The position numbers were made by a program, and so were the translations under genes. The notes under the pieces were generated by a model. That model was not told the DNA's origin and searched no databases. It was given only the letters and a program-made list of their open reading frames with translations. From positions 186,001-250,000 of the forward strand of contig NZ_JADPZX010000002.1 in assembly GCF_015712165.1 (NCBI RefSeq): a stretch of 64,000 nucleotides of DNA, read 5' to 3'. This document shows positions 33,426 through 41,502 of the stretch, one piece after another; within the stretch, counting starts at the first letter, position 1, and each line of letters starts with the position of its first letter. This DNA comes from Streptomyces spinoverrucosus (GTDB taxonomy: Bacteria; Actinomycetota; Actinomycetes; Streptomycetales; Streptomycetaceae).

Positions 33426-34396
33426 AGGTCGGCATCTACTTCGACCTGCGCAACCCGCCCGAGTGGCAGCGGAGTTGGTCGCGGGTGTACGGCTTCGCGC
33501 TGGAGATGTGCGAGGAGGCGGACCGGCTGGGTCTGGACTCCGTCTGGTTCTCCGAGCACCACGGCTTCGAGGACGGGTATCTCCCCCAGCCGCTCACCAT
33601 GGCGGCCGCGGCCGCTGCCCGCACCCGCCGGGTGCGCCTGGGCACGGCGGTCATCCCCGCTCCGCTGCACGCGGCCCCGGAGATCGCCGAGCAGGCCGCG
33701 GTCGTGGATCTCATCAGCGACGGCCGCCTGGACCTCGGCCTCGGCACCGGCTACCGGGTCCCCGAGTACCGGCTGTACGGCGCCGACCTGGGCAGGCGCT
33801 ACACCACGACCGACCAGCGGGTACGGCAGATCCGCGGTCTGTGGGCCGAATCGCTGGTCACTCCCGGCCCGGTCCAGGACCCCCTGCCGATCTGGCTCGG
33901 CTACCAGGGTCCGCAGGGCGCCCGGCGGGCCGGCCGGCTCGGCACGGGCCTGCTGTCGCTCAACCCGGCGCTGCTGGCGCCGTACCTGGACGGGCTGGCC
34001 GAGAGCGGACACGACGGGTCGGCGGCCAGGATGCAGGGCTCGTTCACCACGTTCGTCACCGAGGATCCCGAGGGCGACTGGCCGGTGGTGCGCAGACATC
34101 TGGCCTACCAGTGGGACAGCTACCGCCGCTACATGGTCGAGGGGACCGACCAGCCGGTCCCGCGCCCCATCGATCCCGAGAAGTGGCGGGAGAAGGGGCT
34201 GAACGCGACCGGGTTCGGGCAGTTCCTGTACGGCACCCCGCAAAAGACGGCCGAGGCCATCAGGGCGTATGTGGCGGGGCTGCCGGTCGAGGGCGTGTTC
34301 CTGTGGGCCTCGCTGGCCGGGATGCCGGAGGAGATGGTGGCCCGGCAGGTGCAGCTCATCGCCGGGAAGCTGCGGCCGCTGCTTGCCGATGTCTGA
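33422..34396 (+). CDS. LLM-class flavin/F420-dependent oxidoreductase
   Basis: 324 residues, ATG overlapping the previous stop by 4 bp. MKVGIYFDLRNPPEWQRSWS, LGLDSVWFSEHHGFEDGYLP and DLISDGRLDLGLGTGYRVPE are luciferase-like barrel motifs. This member resembles alkanal-monooxygenase-like proteins more than the one at 7756. It may be an FMN- or F420-dependent monooxygenase or dehydrogenase. Its place between the Pat-like gene and a hot-dog thioesterase gives no clear substrate. Confidence 0.86.
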   Translation: MKVGIYFDLRNPPEWQRSWSRVYGFALEMCEEADRLGLDSVWFSEHHGFEDGYLPQPLTMAAAAAARTRRVRLGTAVIPAPLHAAPEIAEQAAVVDLISDGRLDLGLGTGYRVPEYRLYGADLGRRYTTTDQRVRQIRGLWAESLVTPGPVQDPLPIWLGYQGPQGARRAGRLGTGLLSLNPALLAPYLDGLAESGHDGSAARMQGSFTTFVTEDPEGDWPVVRRHLAYQWDSYRRYMVEGTDQPVPRPIDPEKWREKGLNATGFGQFLYGTPQKTAEAIRAYVAGLPVEGVFLWASLAGMPEEMVARQVQLIAGKLRPLLADV

Positions 34397-34412
34397 AGCG
34401 AGGAGGCACACG

Positions 34413-34916
34413 ATGTCCACGACGCCTTGGGCGGGGGCGGATTTCCAGGAGCCGCCGCGCACACCCGGCGGGGTGGCGCTGTGCGGGGCGTGCCGCGGCG
34501 CCGGTTCCTGCCGGCTGGGCGTGCGGCGCGAGCGGCTCGGCGAGGACGGCGTGGCGTCGTTCGAACTCGCCTGCCCGCGTGACCAGGAGGGCGGGCCCGA
34601 GGTCGCGCACGGCGGCTGGACGGCGGCCGTGCTGGACGACTGTCTCGGCCATCTGCCTCTGCTGCACCGGGTGTTGAGCGTGACGGCGGAGTTGACCGTG
34701 AGCTTCGTCAAGCCGGTGCCGGTCGAACGTCCGCTTCAGGTGCGGGCCTGGGTGGAGAAGCGGGAGGGCAGGCGCTGGTACATCGCGGGCGAGATGGTGC
34801 TCCTGCCGACCCGCGCCGTGCTGGCCCGGGCCTCCGGGATCTGGGTGACCCGGGACCGGGGCCATTTCGCACGCCATCAGCAGTGGCTGGCCGCGCAGGA
34901 CGGCGGGACTCAGTAG
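34413..34916 (+). CDS. PaaI-type hot-dog thioesterase family protein
   Basis: 167 residues from the ATG at 34413, with a near-perfect AGGAGG at 34401-34406 spaced 6 bp. GGPEVAHGGWTAAVLDDCLG near residue 65 holds the HGG motif of PaaI-like thioesterases, followed by AELTVSFVKPVPVERPL. An N-terminal CGACRGAGSCRLG, with three Cys, is unusual and might bind metal. It could release CoA from stalled intermediates. The 3' end overlaps the convergent dehydrogenase gene by 7 bp. Last gene of the amidohydrolase unit. Confidence 0.85.
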   Translation: MSTTPWAGADFQEPPRTPGGVALCGACRGAGSCRLGVRRERLGEDGVASFELACPRDQEGGPEVAHGGWTAAVLDDCLGHLPLLHRVLSVTAELTVSFVKPVPVERPLQVRAWVEKREGRRWYIAGEMVLLPTRAVLARASGIWVTRDRGHFARHQQWLAAQDGGTQ

Positions 34917-36061
34917 GAGCGCAGTCCCATGCTGCGGGCGATGCCGTTGCGCTGGATCTGACTGGTGCCCCCGGAGATCGTGGCCACGATCGACTCCCGG
35001 TACCGGAAGCTCATCACGCTCTCCGTCGAGAAACCGTGCCCCGCGAGGACCTGCATCCCGAGCCGGGCGGCCGCCACATAGGTCTCGGACCCCTTGAGCT
35101 TCGCCATCGAGCCCTCCCGCGTGCACGGCTTGCCCTGGGCGAGCAGCCAGGCGGCGCGGTAGGCGAGCAGCCGGGCGGAGTCGATCTCGGTCTGCAGGTC
35201 GGCCATGGCGTGGGCGAGTGCCTGGAAGTTGCCGATCGGACGGCCGAAGGCGTGCCGGGTGCGGGCGTACTCCAGCATCTCGTCCAAGGTGGCCTGCGCC
35301 GCTCCCAGGTATCCCCCGCTGATGATCACCTTCTCCAGTTCGATGTTGGAGAGCATGACCTTCCAGCCTTCGTCGCGCGGGCCGACGAGGTTCTCCTTGG
35401 GGACGAGGGCGTCGTGGAAGAAGACCTCGTTGGTGCCCAGGATGTGCCGGGCCAGCGTCGGGGTCCGGCGTATCTCGACGCCCTCCGTCGCGGGGTCGAC
35501 GAGCAGGAGGCTGATGCCGCCGTGCTTGGGCTCCCGGGGGCCGGTGCGCACATAGGTCGCGATGGTCGTGTCGGGCAGGCCGCCGCCGGTGCACCAGGCC
35601 TTCTGGCCGCGCACCAGGAAGTGGTCGCCATGGTCATCGGCGGTGGTGCGCAGCGCCGCGGCATCCGATCCGCTGTCCGGCTCGCTGAGGCCGACGGCGA
35701 GGCGGTGGCGCCCTGTCATCACCAGGTCACGAATAAAGGCACGCTGGGCGTCGCTGCCCCATCGGAACACGGTGATGCCGGGGATGAGCACGCCGATATA
35801 GCACATGGCGACGTCGAAGCTGGCCCGCCCGAGCTCCTCCGCGATCAGGATGAGCTCCAGCGGACCGCCGCCGTCGCCGCCCTCCTCCTCGCTGAACGGG
35901 AGCGAGAACCACCCCAGCTCGGCCATGCCCCGGAACAGTTCGGGCGGCACGACGCCCTCCTCGTCCCACCGCTTGGCCTTCTCGGCCGGGCACACGTCGG
36001 CGACGAACTGCCGTGCCGTCGCGCGCAACAGATCCTGCTCGTCGGTCAACCCGAAGTCCAC
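34910..36061 (-). CDS. Acyl-CoA dehydrogenase
   Basis: 383 residues from the GTG at 36061, preferred over the GTG at 36067 because GAGGAG (upstream, ending at 36066) is spaced 5 bp from it. MDFGLTDEQDLLRATARQF, VGLSEPDSGSDAAALRTTAD, RGQKAWCTGGGLPDTTIATY and VLAGHGFSTESVMSFRYRES define the family. The C-terminus reads SGGTSQIQRNGIARSMGL, with Gly in place of the medium-chain Glu. It is the last gene of the island; site G lies 39 bp upstream and marks the island edge. Confidence 0.93.
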   Translation of the reverse strand: MDFGLTDEQDLLRATARQFVADVCPAEKAKRWDEEGVVPPELFRGMAELGWFSLPFSEEEGGDGGGPLELILIAEELGRASFDVAMCYIGVLIPGITVFRWGSDAQRAFIRDLVMTGRHRLAVGLSEPDSGSDAAALRTTADDHGDHFLVRGQKAWCTGGGLPDTTIATYVRTGPREPKHGGISLLLVDPATEGVEIRRTPTLARHILGTNEVFFHDALVPKENLVGPRDEGWKVMLSNIELEKVIISGGYLGAAQATLDEMLEYARTRHAFGRPIGNFQALAHAMADLQTEIDSARLLAYRAAWLLAQGKPCTREGSMAKLKGSETYVAAARLGMQVLAGHGFSTESVMSFRYRESIVATISGGTSQIQRNGIARSMGLRSY

Positions 36062-36652
36062 GGCCACTCCTCGTCAGCACATGGGGATATTCATCTATCT
36101 AATTATTCTATGTTAGCGGATAAGGCGGCGGCTGGCAGGAGGCCTGCGGGGAGAGGCAACGGACCAAGGGGCCGTCCCTGGCCGCGTCGACAGCCCTGCC
36201 GTTGCGGGGTGCGGGAGACGAGAACGCCTCGTCCGCGACAAATGGAACAGGCTCAGCCGGCAAGCGGGTCGCCGACGGGCGCGCCGCGCTTGCTCCCCCG
36301 GCGAGGCCGCACGCGGATCGCTGACCCCTAGGGCCCGACTGCGCGTGTTCCCAGGCCTCAGTTTCCTGCCAGACCAGGCGACAGTCGCTGTCCGATCGGC
36401 CTGAAGATGACCGAGTTCAACGGAGCGTAGTCAGCGCCAAGTCAGCAGGGGAGCGATGAAGTCGGGTGATGACATGGGCTTTCAGTCAGCACCGACCAAG
36501 CCCACAAGACGGCCCTCCTAGCACTGACATAGGCGCAACACGCACACCCCGCCCCCGAACTATGTAGCCCCACCACATGTGCCCCTGACCTGCAAATTCC
36601 TACCGTGTGCGCACACACACCCGTCCCCACCGCACACGAGGAAGTGGCGCAC
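36062..36652. other. 590-bp non-coding boundary of the catabolic island
   Basis: No reading frame here has convincing Streptomyces codon bias. It contains site G near its left end, then GC-poorer, irregular sequence with short frames, and the presumed promoter of the transporter near the right end. I found no transposase motif or clear att-like repeat. It separates the CoA-ester island from ordinary chromosomal genes and could be an old junction. Confidence 0.6.
36100..36111. promoter_or_regulatory. Putative shared operator site G
   Basis: TAATTATTCTAT differs from site A (TAATTATAGTAT) at only two positions and lies 39 bp before the last dehydrogenase start. Neighbouring CTATCTA and GTTAGCG add to the AT-rich block. 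No similar site appears to the right, so it marks the end of the putative regulon. Confidence 0.5.
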
Positions 36653-38035
36653 ATGGCCTCCCCAGCAACCGCTCCCCCATCCCCGGGCAAACTGAAGCGC
36701 ATCGTCGCCGCGTCCCTCATAGGCACCACCATCGAGTGGTACGACTTCTTCCTGTACGGCTCGGCGGCCGCGCTGGTGTTCAACCAGCTGTTCTTCCCGG
36801 AGTCCGACCCGCTCGTCGGCACGCTGCTGTCGTTCCTGACGTACGCCGTGGGCTTCGCGGCCCGGCCGCTCGGTGCGCTGGTCTTCGGGCACTACGGCGA
36901 CCGGCTCGGGCGGAAGAAGCTGCTGGTCCTGAGTCTGCTGCTGATGGGCGGCGCGACCTTCGCGATCGGGCTGCTGCCCACGCACGCGACGATCGGCAGC
37001 GCGGCGCCCGTGCTGCTGACGGTGCTGCGGCTCGTGCAGGGCTTCGCGCTCGGTGGTGAGTGGGGCGGTGCCGTCCTGCTGGTGTCGGAGCACGGGGACG
37101 CGCGACGCCGTGGCTTCTGGGCGTCGTGGCCGCAGACCGGGGCGCCCGCGGGGCAGCTCCTCGCGACCGGCGTGCTGTCCTTCCTCACCGCCGTCCTGTC
37201 CGAGAGCGCCTTCACCGGCTGGGGCTGGCGCATTCCGTTCCTGCTCTCCGGAGTGCTGGTGATCGTCGGGCTGTGGATCCGCCTGTCCGTCGACGAGTCG
37301 CCCGTCTTCCAGAAGGCGCTCGCGCAGGCCGAGGCACGCAAGGCCGACAACGCGGCGCAGGCCGAGAAGATGCCGCTGGTCGCGGTGTTGCGGCACCACT
37401 GGCGTGACGTCCTGGTGGCGATGGGCGCCCGTATGGCCGAGAACATCAGCTACTACGTCATCACCGCCTTCATCCTCGTCTACGCCACCACCTCCGCCGG
37501 CGTCTCCAAGCAGACCGCCCTCAACGCCGTGCTCATCGCGTCGGCCGTGCACTTCGCGGTCATCCCGCTGTGGGGCGCGCTGTCCGACCGGATCGGCCGC
37601 CGTCCCGTCTACCTGATCGGCGCGGTGGGCGTCGGCCTGTGGATGTTCCCGTTCTTCTCGCTGATCGACACCGGCGGCTTCGGCAACCTGATCCTCGCGG
37701 TGACCGTGGGCCTGGTGCTGCACGGGGCGATGTACGCGCCGCAGGCCGCCTTCTTCTCCGAGATGTTCGCGACCCGGATGCGCTACTCCGGCGCCTCCAT
37801 CGGCGCCCAGTTCGCCTCCGTCGCGGCGGGCGCGCCGGCCCCGCTGATCGCCACCGCGCTGCTGGCCGCCTACGGCAGCTCCACGCCCATCGCCCTGTAC
37901 GTGATCGCCGCCGCGCTCCTCACGGTCGTCGCCGTGGCGGCCGCCAAGGAGACCCGCAACCGGGATCTGGCCGACGTCGGGCCCTCCGACACCACGCCGT
38001 CGGCGTCCCGGGCCGCGGACGCGCACACGGTCTGA
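36653..38035 (+). CDS. MFS transporter, metabolite:H+ symporter (MHS) type
   Basis: 460 residues from the ATG at 36653 (GAGGAAG spaced about 8 bp). About 12 hydrophobic segments are visible. TTIEWYDFFLYGSAAALVF, GHYGDRLGRKKLLVLSLLLM and RLVQGFALGGEWGGAVLLVS are hallmark motifs of the MHS group (shikimate, proline/betaine and ShiA/ProP-like transporters). It imports an organic acid or betaine with protons. It is convergent with the GAF/CdaR regulator gene, which probably controls it, and near a 3-hydroxybutyrate dehydrogenase-like gene, so a short hydroxyacid is a plausible substrate (inference). It could also feed the island. Confidence 0.92.
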   Translation: MASPATAPPSPGKLKRIVAASLIGTTIEWYDFFLYGSAAALVFNQLFFPESDPLVGTLLSFLTYAVGFAARPLGALVFGHYGDRLGRKKLLVLSLLLMGGATFAIGLLPTHATIGSAAPVLLTVLRLVQGFALGGEWGGAVLLVSEHGDARRRGFWASWPQTGAPAGQLLATGVLSFLTAVLSESAFTGWGWRIPFLLSGVLVIVGLWIRLSVDESPVFQKALAQAEARKADNAAQAEKMPLVAVLRHHWRDVLVAMGARMAENISYYVITAFILVYATTSAGVSKQTALNAVLIASAVHFAVIPLWGALSDRIGRRPVYLIGAVGVGLWMFPFFSLIDTGGFGNLILAVTVGLVLHGAMYAPQAAFFSEMFATRMRYSGASIGAQFASVAAGAPAPLIATALLAAYGSSTPIALYVIAAALLTVVAVAAAKETRNRDLADVGPSDTTPSASRAADAHTV

Positions 38036-38044
38036 TGCCCAGCG

Positions 38045-38080
38045 CTGACCCCTGTACGCGCCCTCGCGTACAGGGGTCAG
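38045..38080. terminator. Perfect 16-bp-stem bidirectional terminator
   Basis: CTGACCCCTGTACGCG pairs perfectly with CGCGTACAGGGGTCAG around a CCCT loop. It sits between convergent transporter and regulator genes and overlaps the regulator stop codon. It is the longest perfect terminator-like stem I saw in the window. Confidence 0.85.
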
Positions 38081-40029
38081 TCGCGTATCGGCGTCGCCAA
38101 GCGGTGCAGCCGCAGGGCGAGTTGGATCTCCAGGGCGCGGGACGGGGTCTGCCAGTCGTCGCCCAGGAGACGGGCCACGCGCTCCAGGCGCTGGGCGACC
38201 GTGTTGACGTGGACGTGGAGTTCGTCCTTGGTGCGGGCCGGGCTCATCCCACAGGCGAAGTAGGCCGCGAGCGTGCGCAGCAGATCCGTGCCGCGACGTT
38301 CGTCGTACGCCACCACGGGGCCGATGGTCCGGTCGACGAAACCGGCGATGTCCCGGTCGCCGGCCAGGAGCAGGCCCAGGAAGCCGAAGTCCTCGGCGGC
38401 GGCCCCGTCGCCACTGCGGCCGAGCAGCCGCAGGGCGTCCAGGCAGCGCCGCCCCTCCTCGTAGGCGGCGGCGACGGTGTCGGGGCGGGCGGTGAGGTCC
38501 TCGACCGGCGCGGAGGCGCCGACCGTGACCGCTTCGTGGACGGCCGTGCCCAGCTGCCGTGCGGTGCGGCGGGCCAGGTCTGTCGCCGTGGCACCGGCGT
38601 CGAGGGGCAGCAGCAGGACCGTGCCGCCGTCGCGGGCGGCGGCCAGGCCGTGCCGAGTGGCGGCGAGGTGGGACGCGGCGGACCACAGGCGCCGGCGGGC
38701 GTCGGCCTCCTGGTCGGCGTCGGCCGCGGGCCCGTCGAGGCGGGCTGCCAGGACGACGTGGGTGGCGTCGAGGTCGGCGTGCAGCCGGGTGGCGCGTTCG
38801 CGCAGCAGGCGGGGGTCGCGGTCGCGGGCGTCGAGCAGGTCGTCGAGGAGTTCGCCCCTCACGCGTTGTTCGGCCTCGGCGGCGGAGCGCCGGGCGAGCA
38901 GCAGCAGCGAGGTGACCATCGCGGCGCGCTCCAGGGTGCGCTGGTCGACGGGGTCGAGGCCGGGGTGGCCGCGCAGCACAAGCGCGCCGAACAGTTCACC
39001 GCCCGCGGCGACGGCGGCGATCCAGTCGTCCTCGTGCCGTACCGCGCGGCCTTCGGTGCGGAAGGCCTCCAGGGCCTGCGCCGGTGCGGCCGTGGCGTCG
39101 GTGAACTCGACGGTGCCGTCGAGGACTTCGGAGACGGCGGCGGCCACGTCGTGCACCCCGCCGCCGCGCAGCACCAGCTCGGCGAGCCGGTCGTGCACGT
39201 CGGAGGCGCGTTCGATGACGGCGCTGCGGTCCCGGATGATCTCGTTGGCGTGCTCCAGGTCGGCGAGGGCCGAGCGGGTCTCGGTGAGCAGGTTGGCGGT
39301 GTCGATCGCGGCGGCGGCCAGGGCGGCGAAGGAGCCGAGCAGCGCGATCTGCTCGCGCTCGAAGACCCGCGCGCGCCGGTCGGCCGCGAAGAGCACGCCG
39401 ATCACGTGGTGCCCGAGCATCAGGGGCACGCCCAGGATGGCGACGAGGCCCTCGTCCCGTACGCCCGCGTCGATGGTGGCGGTGTGCTGGAATCGATCGT
39501 CCTGGAAGTAGTCGTCGGTGACGTATGGCCGGGCTGTCTGCGCGACCAGGCCGCCGAGGCCCTCCCCCATGCCGAGTCGCAGCTGCTGGAAGCGGGCCGC
39601 GACCGAGCCCTCCGTCACCCGCATGTAGGTGTCGCCCCGGTCCGGGGCGTTCAGGCTGAGGTAGGCGACATCGGTGCCGAGCAGCGACCGGGCGCGCTGC
39701 ACGATCGCCTGGAGCACGGCGTCCAGGTCGCGCAGTCCGGCCAGGTCGTGGGCGGTCTCGAAGAGCGCCGACAGCTCGGCCTCCCGGCGGCGCCGGCCCT
39801 CCAGCTCCGAGCGGACGCGCAGCGCGAGCAGCTTGGCGTGTTCGAGCGCCGCGATCCGCTCGGCCGGGCGGCCCTGGGCGCGGGCGAGCAGCACGGGCTG
39901 CTCGTAGGCGTCGGCGGGCGCGCCCCGGGCCAGCAGCTCCAGGAACGGCGCCTCGGCGCCGTACGAGGGCGCTTCGGGGTCGCCGGTGGGGCGCTCGGCG
40001 GACTGCACGTGATCGCGGGACATGGTCAC
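38077..40029 (-). CDS. GAF-domain/CdaR (PucR-type) transcriptional regulator
   Basis: About 650 residues. The GTG at 40029 is chosen because AGGA lies 5 bp upstream; ATGs at 40041 and 40023 are alternatives. Residues 80-250 form a GAF domain (LFETAHDLAGLRDLDAVLQA, GLGGLVAQTARPYVTDDYF, ILGVPLMLGHHVIGVLFAAD). A middle region follows, then the C-terminal PucR/CdaR helix-turn-helix (ELHVHVNTVAQRLERVARLL). Such proteins activate uptake and metabolism of small acids, so the convergent MHS transporter and the neighbouring 3-hydroxybutyrate dehydrogenase-like gene are likely targets. The ligand is unknown. Confidence 0.9.
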   Translation of the reverse strand: MTMSRDHVQSAERPTGDPEAPSYGAEAPFLELLARGAPADAYEQPVLLARAQGRPAERIAALEHAKLLALRVRSELEGRRRREAELSALFETAHDLAGLRDLDAVLQAIVQRARSLLGTDVAYLSLNAPDRGDTYMRVTEGSVAARFQQLRLGMGEGLGGLVAQTARPYVTDDYFQDDRFQHTATIDAGVRDEGLVAILGVPLMLGHHVIGVLFAADRRARVFEREQIALLGSFAALAAAAIDTANLLTETRSALADLEHANEIIRDRSAVIERASDVHDRLAELVLRGGGVHDVAAAVSEVLDGTVEFTDATAAPAQALEAFRTEGRAVRHEDDWIAAVAAGGELFGALVLRGHPGLDPVDQRTLERAAMVTSLLLLARRSAAEAEQRVRGELLDDLLDARDRDPRLLRERATRLHADLDATHVVLAARLDGPAADADQEADARRRLWSAASHLAATRHGLAAARDGGTVLLLPLDAGATATDLARRTARQLGTAVHEAVTVGASAPVEDLTARPDTVAAAYEEGRRCLDALRLLGRSGDGAAAEDFGFLGLLLAGDRDIAGFVDRTIGPVVAYDERRGTDLLRTLAAYFACGMSPARTKDELHVHVNTVAQRLERVARLLGDDWQTPSRALEIQLALRLHRLATPIRD

Positions 40030-40099
40030 AGGATTCCTCATCGCCGGGCCGCCCCGTCAGCCCTGTGGAAAACTCCGGGCTCCCCGAGCCCGGGTCGAA

Positions 40100-40900
40100 C
40101 TAGTGCGCGGTCCAGCCGCCGTCGAGCACGAGCGACGTACCCGTCATGAAGGATGCCTGCGGACCGCACAGATAGGCCACGGCCTCGGCGACCTCCTCGG
40201 GTTCGATGAGCCGCTTGACGGCGCTGTCCTGCAGCATCACCTCCGCCAGGACCCGCTCCTGCGGGATGCCGTGCGCCCGGGCCTGGTCGGCGAGCTGCTT
40301 CTCGACCAGAGGCGTGCGCACATAGCCGGGGTTCACGCAGTTCGAGGTGACGCCGTGGGACGCGCCTTCCAGGGCGGCGGTCTTGGACAGGCCCTCCAGG
40401 CCGTGCTTGGCGGCCACGTACGCCGCCTTGTAGGGCGAGGCGCGCAGGCCGTGCACGGAGGAAATGTTCACGATGCGGCCCCAGCCCTGCCCGTACATGT
40501 GCGGCAGCGCGCCGCGGATGAGACGGAACGGCGCCTCCAGCATCACGGTGAGCACGGTGTGGAAGACGTCCGGCGGGAACTCCTCGATCGGGCGCACCAA
40601 CTGCAGCCCGGCATTGTTGACCAGCACGTCCGTGCCGACCGCCGCGGCTTCGGCGGCGTCCAGGTCGGTGAGGTCGAGGACATGCGGTTCGACGCTGCCC
40701 GGCAGGCCCGCCGACCGCTCGGCGAGCGCCTCCAGGCCGGCGTCGTCCCGGTCGACCGCTCTGACCTTGGCGCCGGCGGCCGCGAGCCGCAGGACACAGG
40801 CGCGACCGATACCGCCGGCGGCACCGGTGACGAGGGCCGTGCGGCCGCCGAGATCGAGCGTGGGGGCGTGGGGGCCGGGAAGGGCATGGGACGCGGTCAT
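40100..40900 (-). CDS. 3-hydroxybutyrate dehydrogenase-like SDR
   Basis: 266 residues from the ATG at 40900. TGAAGGIGRACVLRLAAAGA binds NAD; VNISSVHGLRASPYKAAYVA with AAKHGLEGL holds the catalytic Ser, Tyr and Lys, and the SSVHGL sequence is characteristic of D-3-hydroxybutyrate dehydrogenases. NCVNPGYVRTPLVEKQL, also typical, follows. It would convert 3-hydroxybutyrate to acetoacetate. Same strand as the regulator gene, which lies 71 bp downstream. The assignment is by motif; related SDRs with other substrates exist. Confidence 0.88.
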   Translation of the reverse strand: MTASHALPGPHAPTLDLGGRTALVTGAAGGIGRACVLRLAAAGAKVRAVDRDDAGLEALAERSAGLPGSVEPHVLDLTDLDAAEAAAVGTDVLVNNAGLQLVRPIEEFPPDVFHTVLTVMLEAPFRLIRGALPHMYGQGWGRIVNISSVHGLRASPYKAAYVAAKHGLEGLSKTAALEGASHGVTSNCVNPGYVRTPLVEKQLADQARAHGIPQERVLAEVMLQDSAVKRLIEPEEVAEAVAYLCGPQASFMTGTSLVLDGGWTAH

Positions 40901-40955
40901 GGGATTGACCCTAGGCAGCTCTCGGCTCCCACCCCATGTGGTCAGCCGCCATACT

Positions 40956-41435
40956 TCATTCGAAAGTCGTGGCGTCGAACCATGTGGGTGCATCCGACAG
41001 GGACTGTTTGATCCGCAGCAGCCCGAACTCGTTGAGCTCCGGAAGGGCGTCGACGTCGAACCAGTCGACGTCCAGTGACTCGTCGTCGTTCACCCGCGCC
41101 TCGCCGCCGACCGCCCGGCAGCGGAACGTGATGTCCATGTACTGGCAGGTGTCGCCGTTGCCGTACGTGACGGGCTTCAGCGCCTGGACCAGCACCACCC
41201 GCTCGGGCAGGCAGCGCACCGCGGTCTCCTCGTGGACCTCCCGCACCGCGCAGGCGGCCGGCTGCTCCCCGGGGTCCGGGATGCCACCGATCAGCGACCA
41301 CCGCCCGGTGTCGGAGCGGCGGTTCAACAGCACTCGGCCGTCGTCGTCGAAGACGACCGCGGTGACCCCGGGGAGCCAGAGCAGCTGATGTCCGGCGGAG
41401 GCCCGCAGGGTGCGGATGAAGTCAGGAGTAGCCAT
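40956..41435 (-). CDS. NUDIX hydrolase
   Basis: 159 residues. The Nudix box [20 protein letters not shown] followed by ET fits G-x5-E-x7-REVxEE closely, so metal binding and pyrophosphohydrolase chemistry are expected. [20 protein letters not shown] precedes it. Members of this size in actinobacteria are often annotated as MutT-like; the nucleoside diphosphate substrate cannot be told from sequence. It lies 67 bp downstream of the lnt gene on the same strand. Confidence 0.92.
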   Translation of the reverse strand: MATPDFIRTLRASAGHQLLWLPGVTAVVFDDDGRVLLNRRSDTGRWSLIGGIPDPGEQPAACAVREVHEETAVRCLPERVVLVQALKPVTYGNGDTCQYMDITFRCRAVGGEARVNDDESLDVDWFDVDALPELNEFGLLRIKQSLSDAPTWFDATTFE

Positions 41436-41502
41436 GGGGCGACCCTAACGGGCGGCTTCCGTGGTCCCGGACGCGTTCCGGGGGCGTACGGCGGGCGTAT
41501 CG

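Noticed and set aside
34401..34412. Possible riboswitch or leader element before the PaaI-like gene
   Set aside because: The gap is only 16 bp and is explained by a strong Shine-Dalgarno.
36605..36652. Upstream GTG start for the MHS transporter
   Set aside because: It adds 16 polar residues before the first helix; the ATG at 36653 has a better ribosome site.
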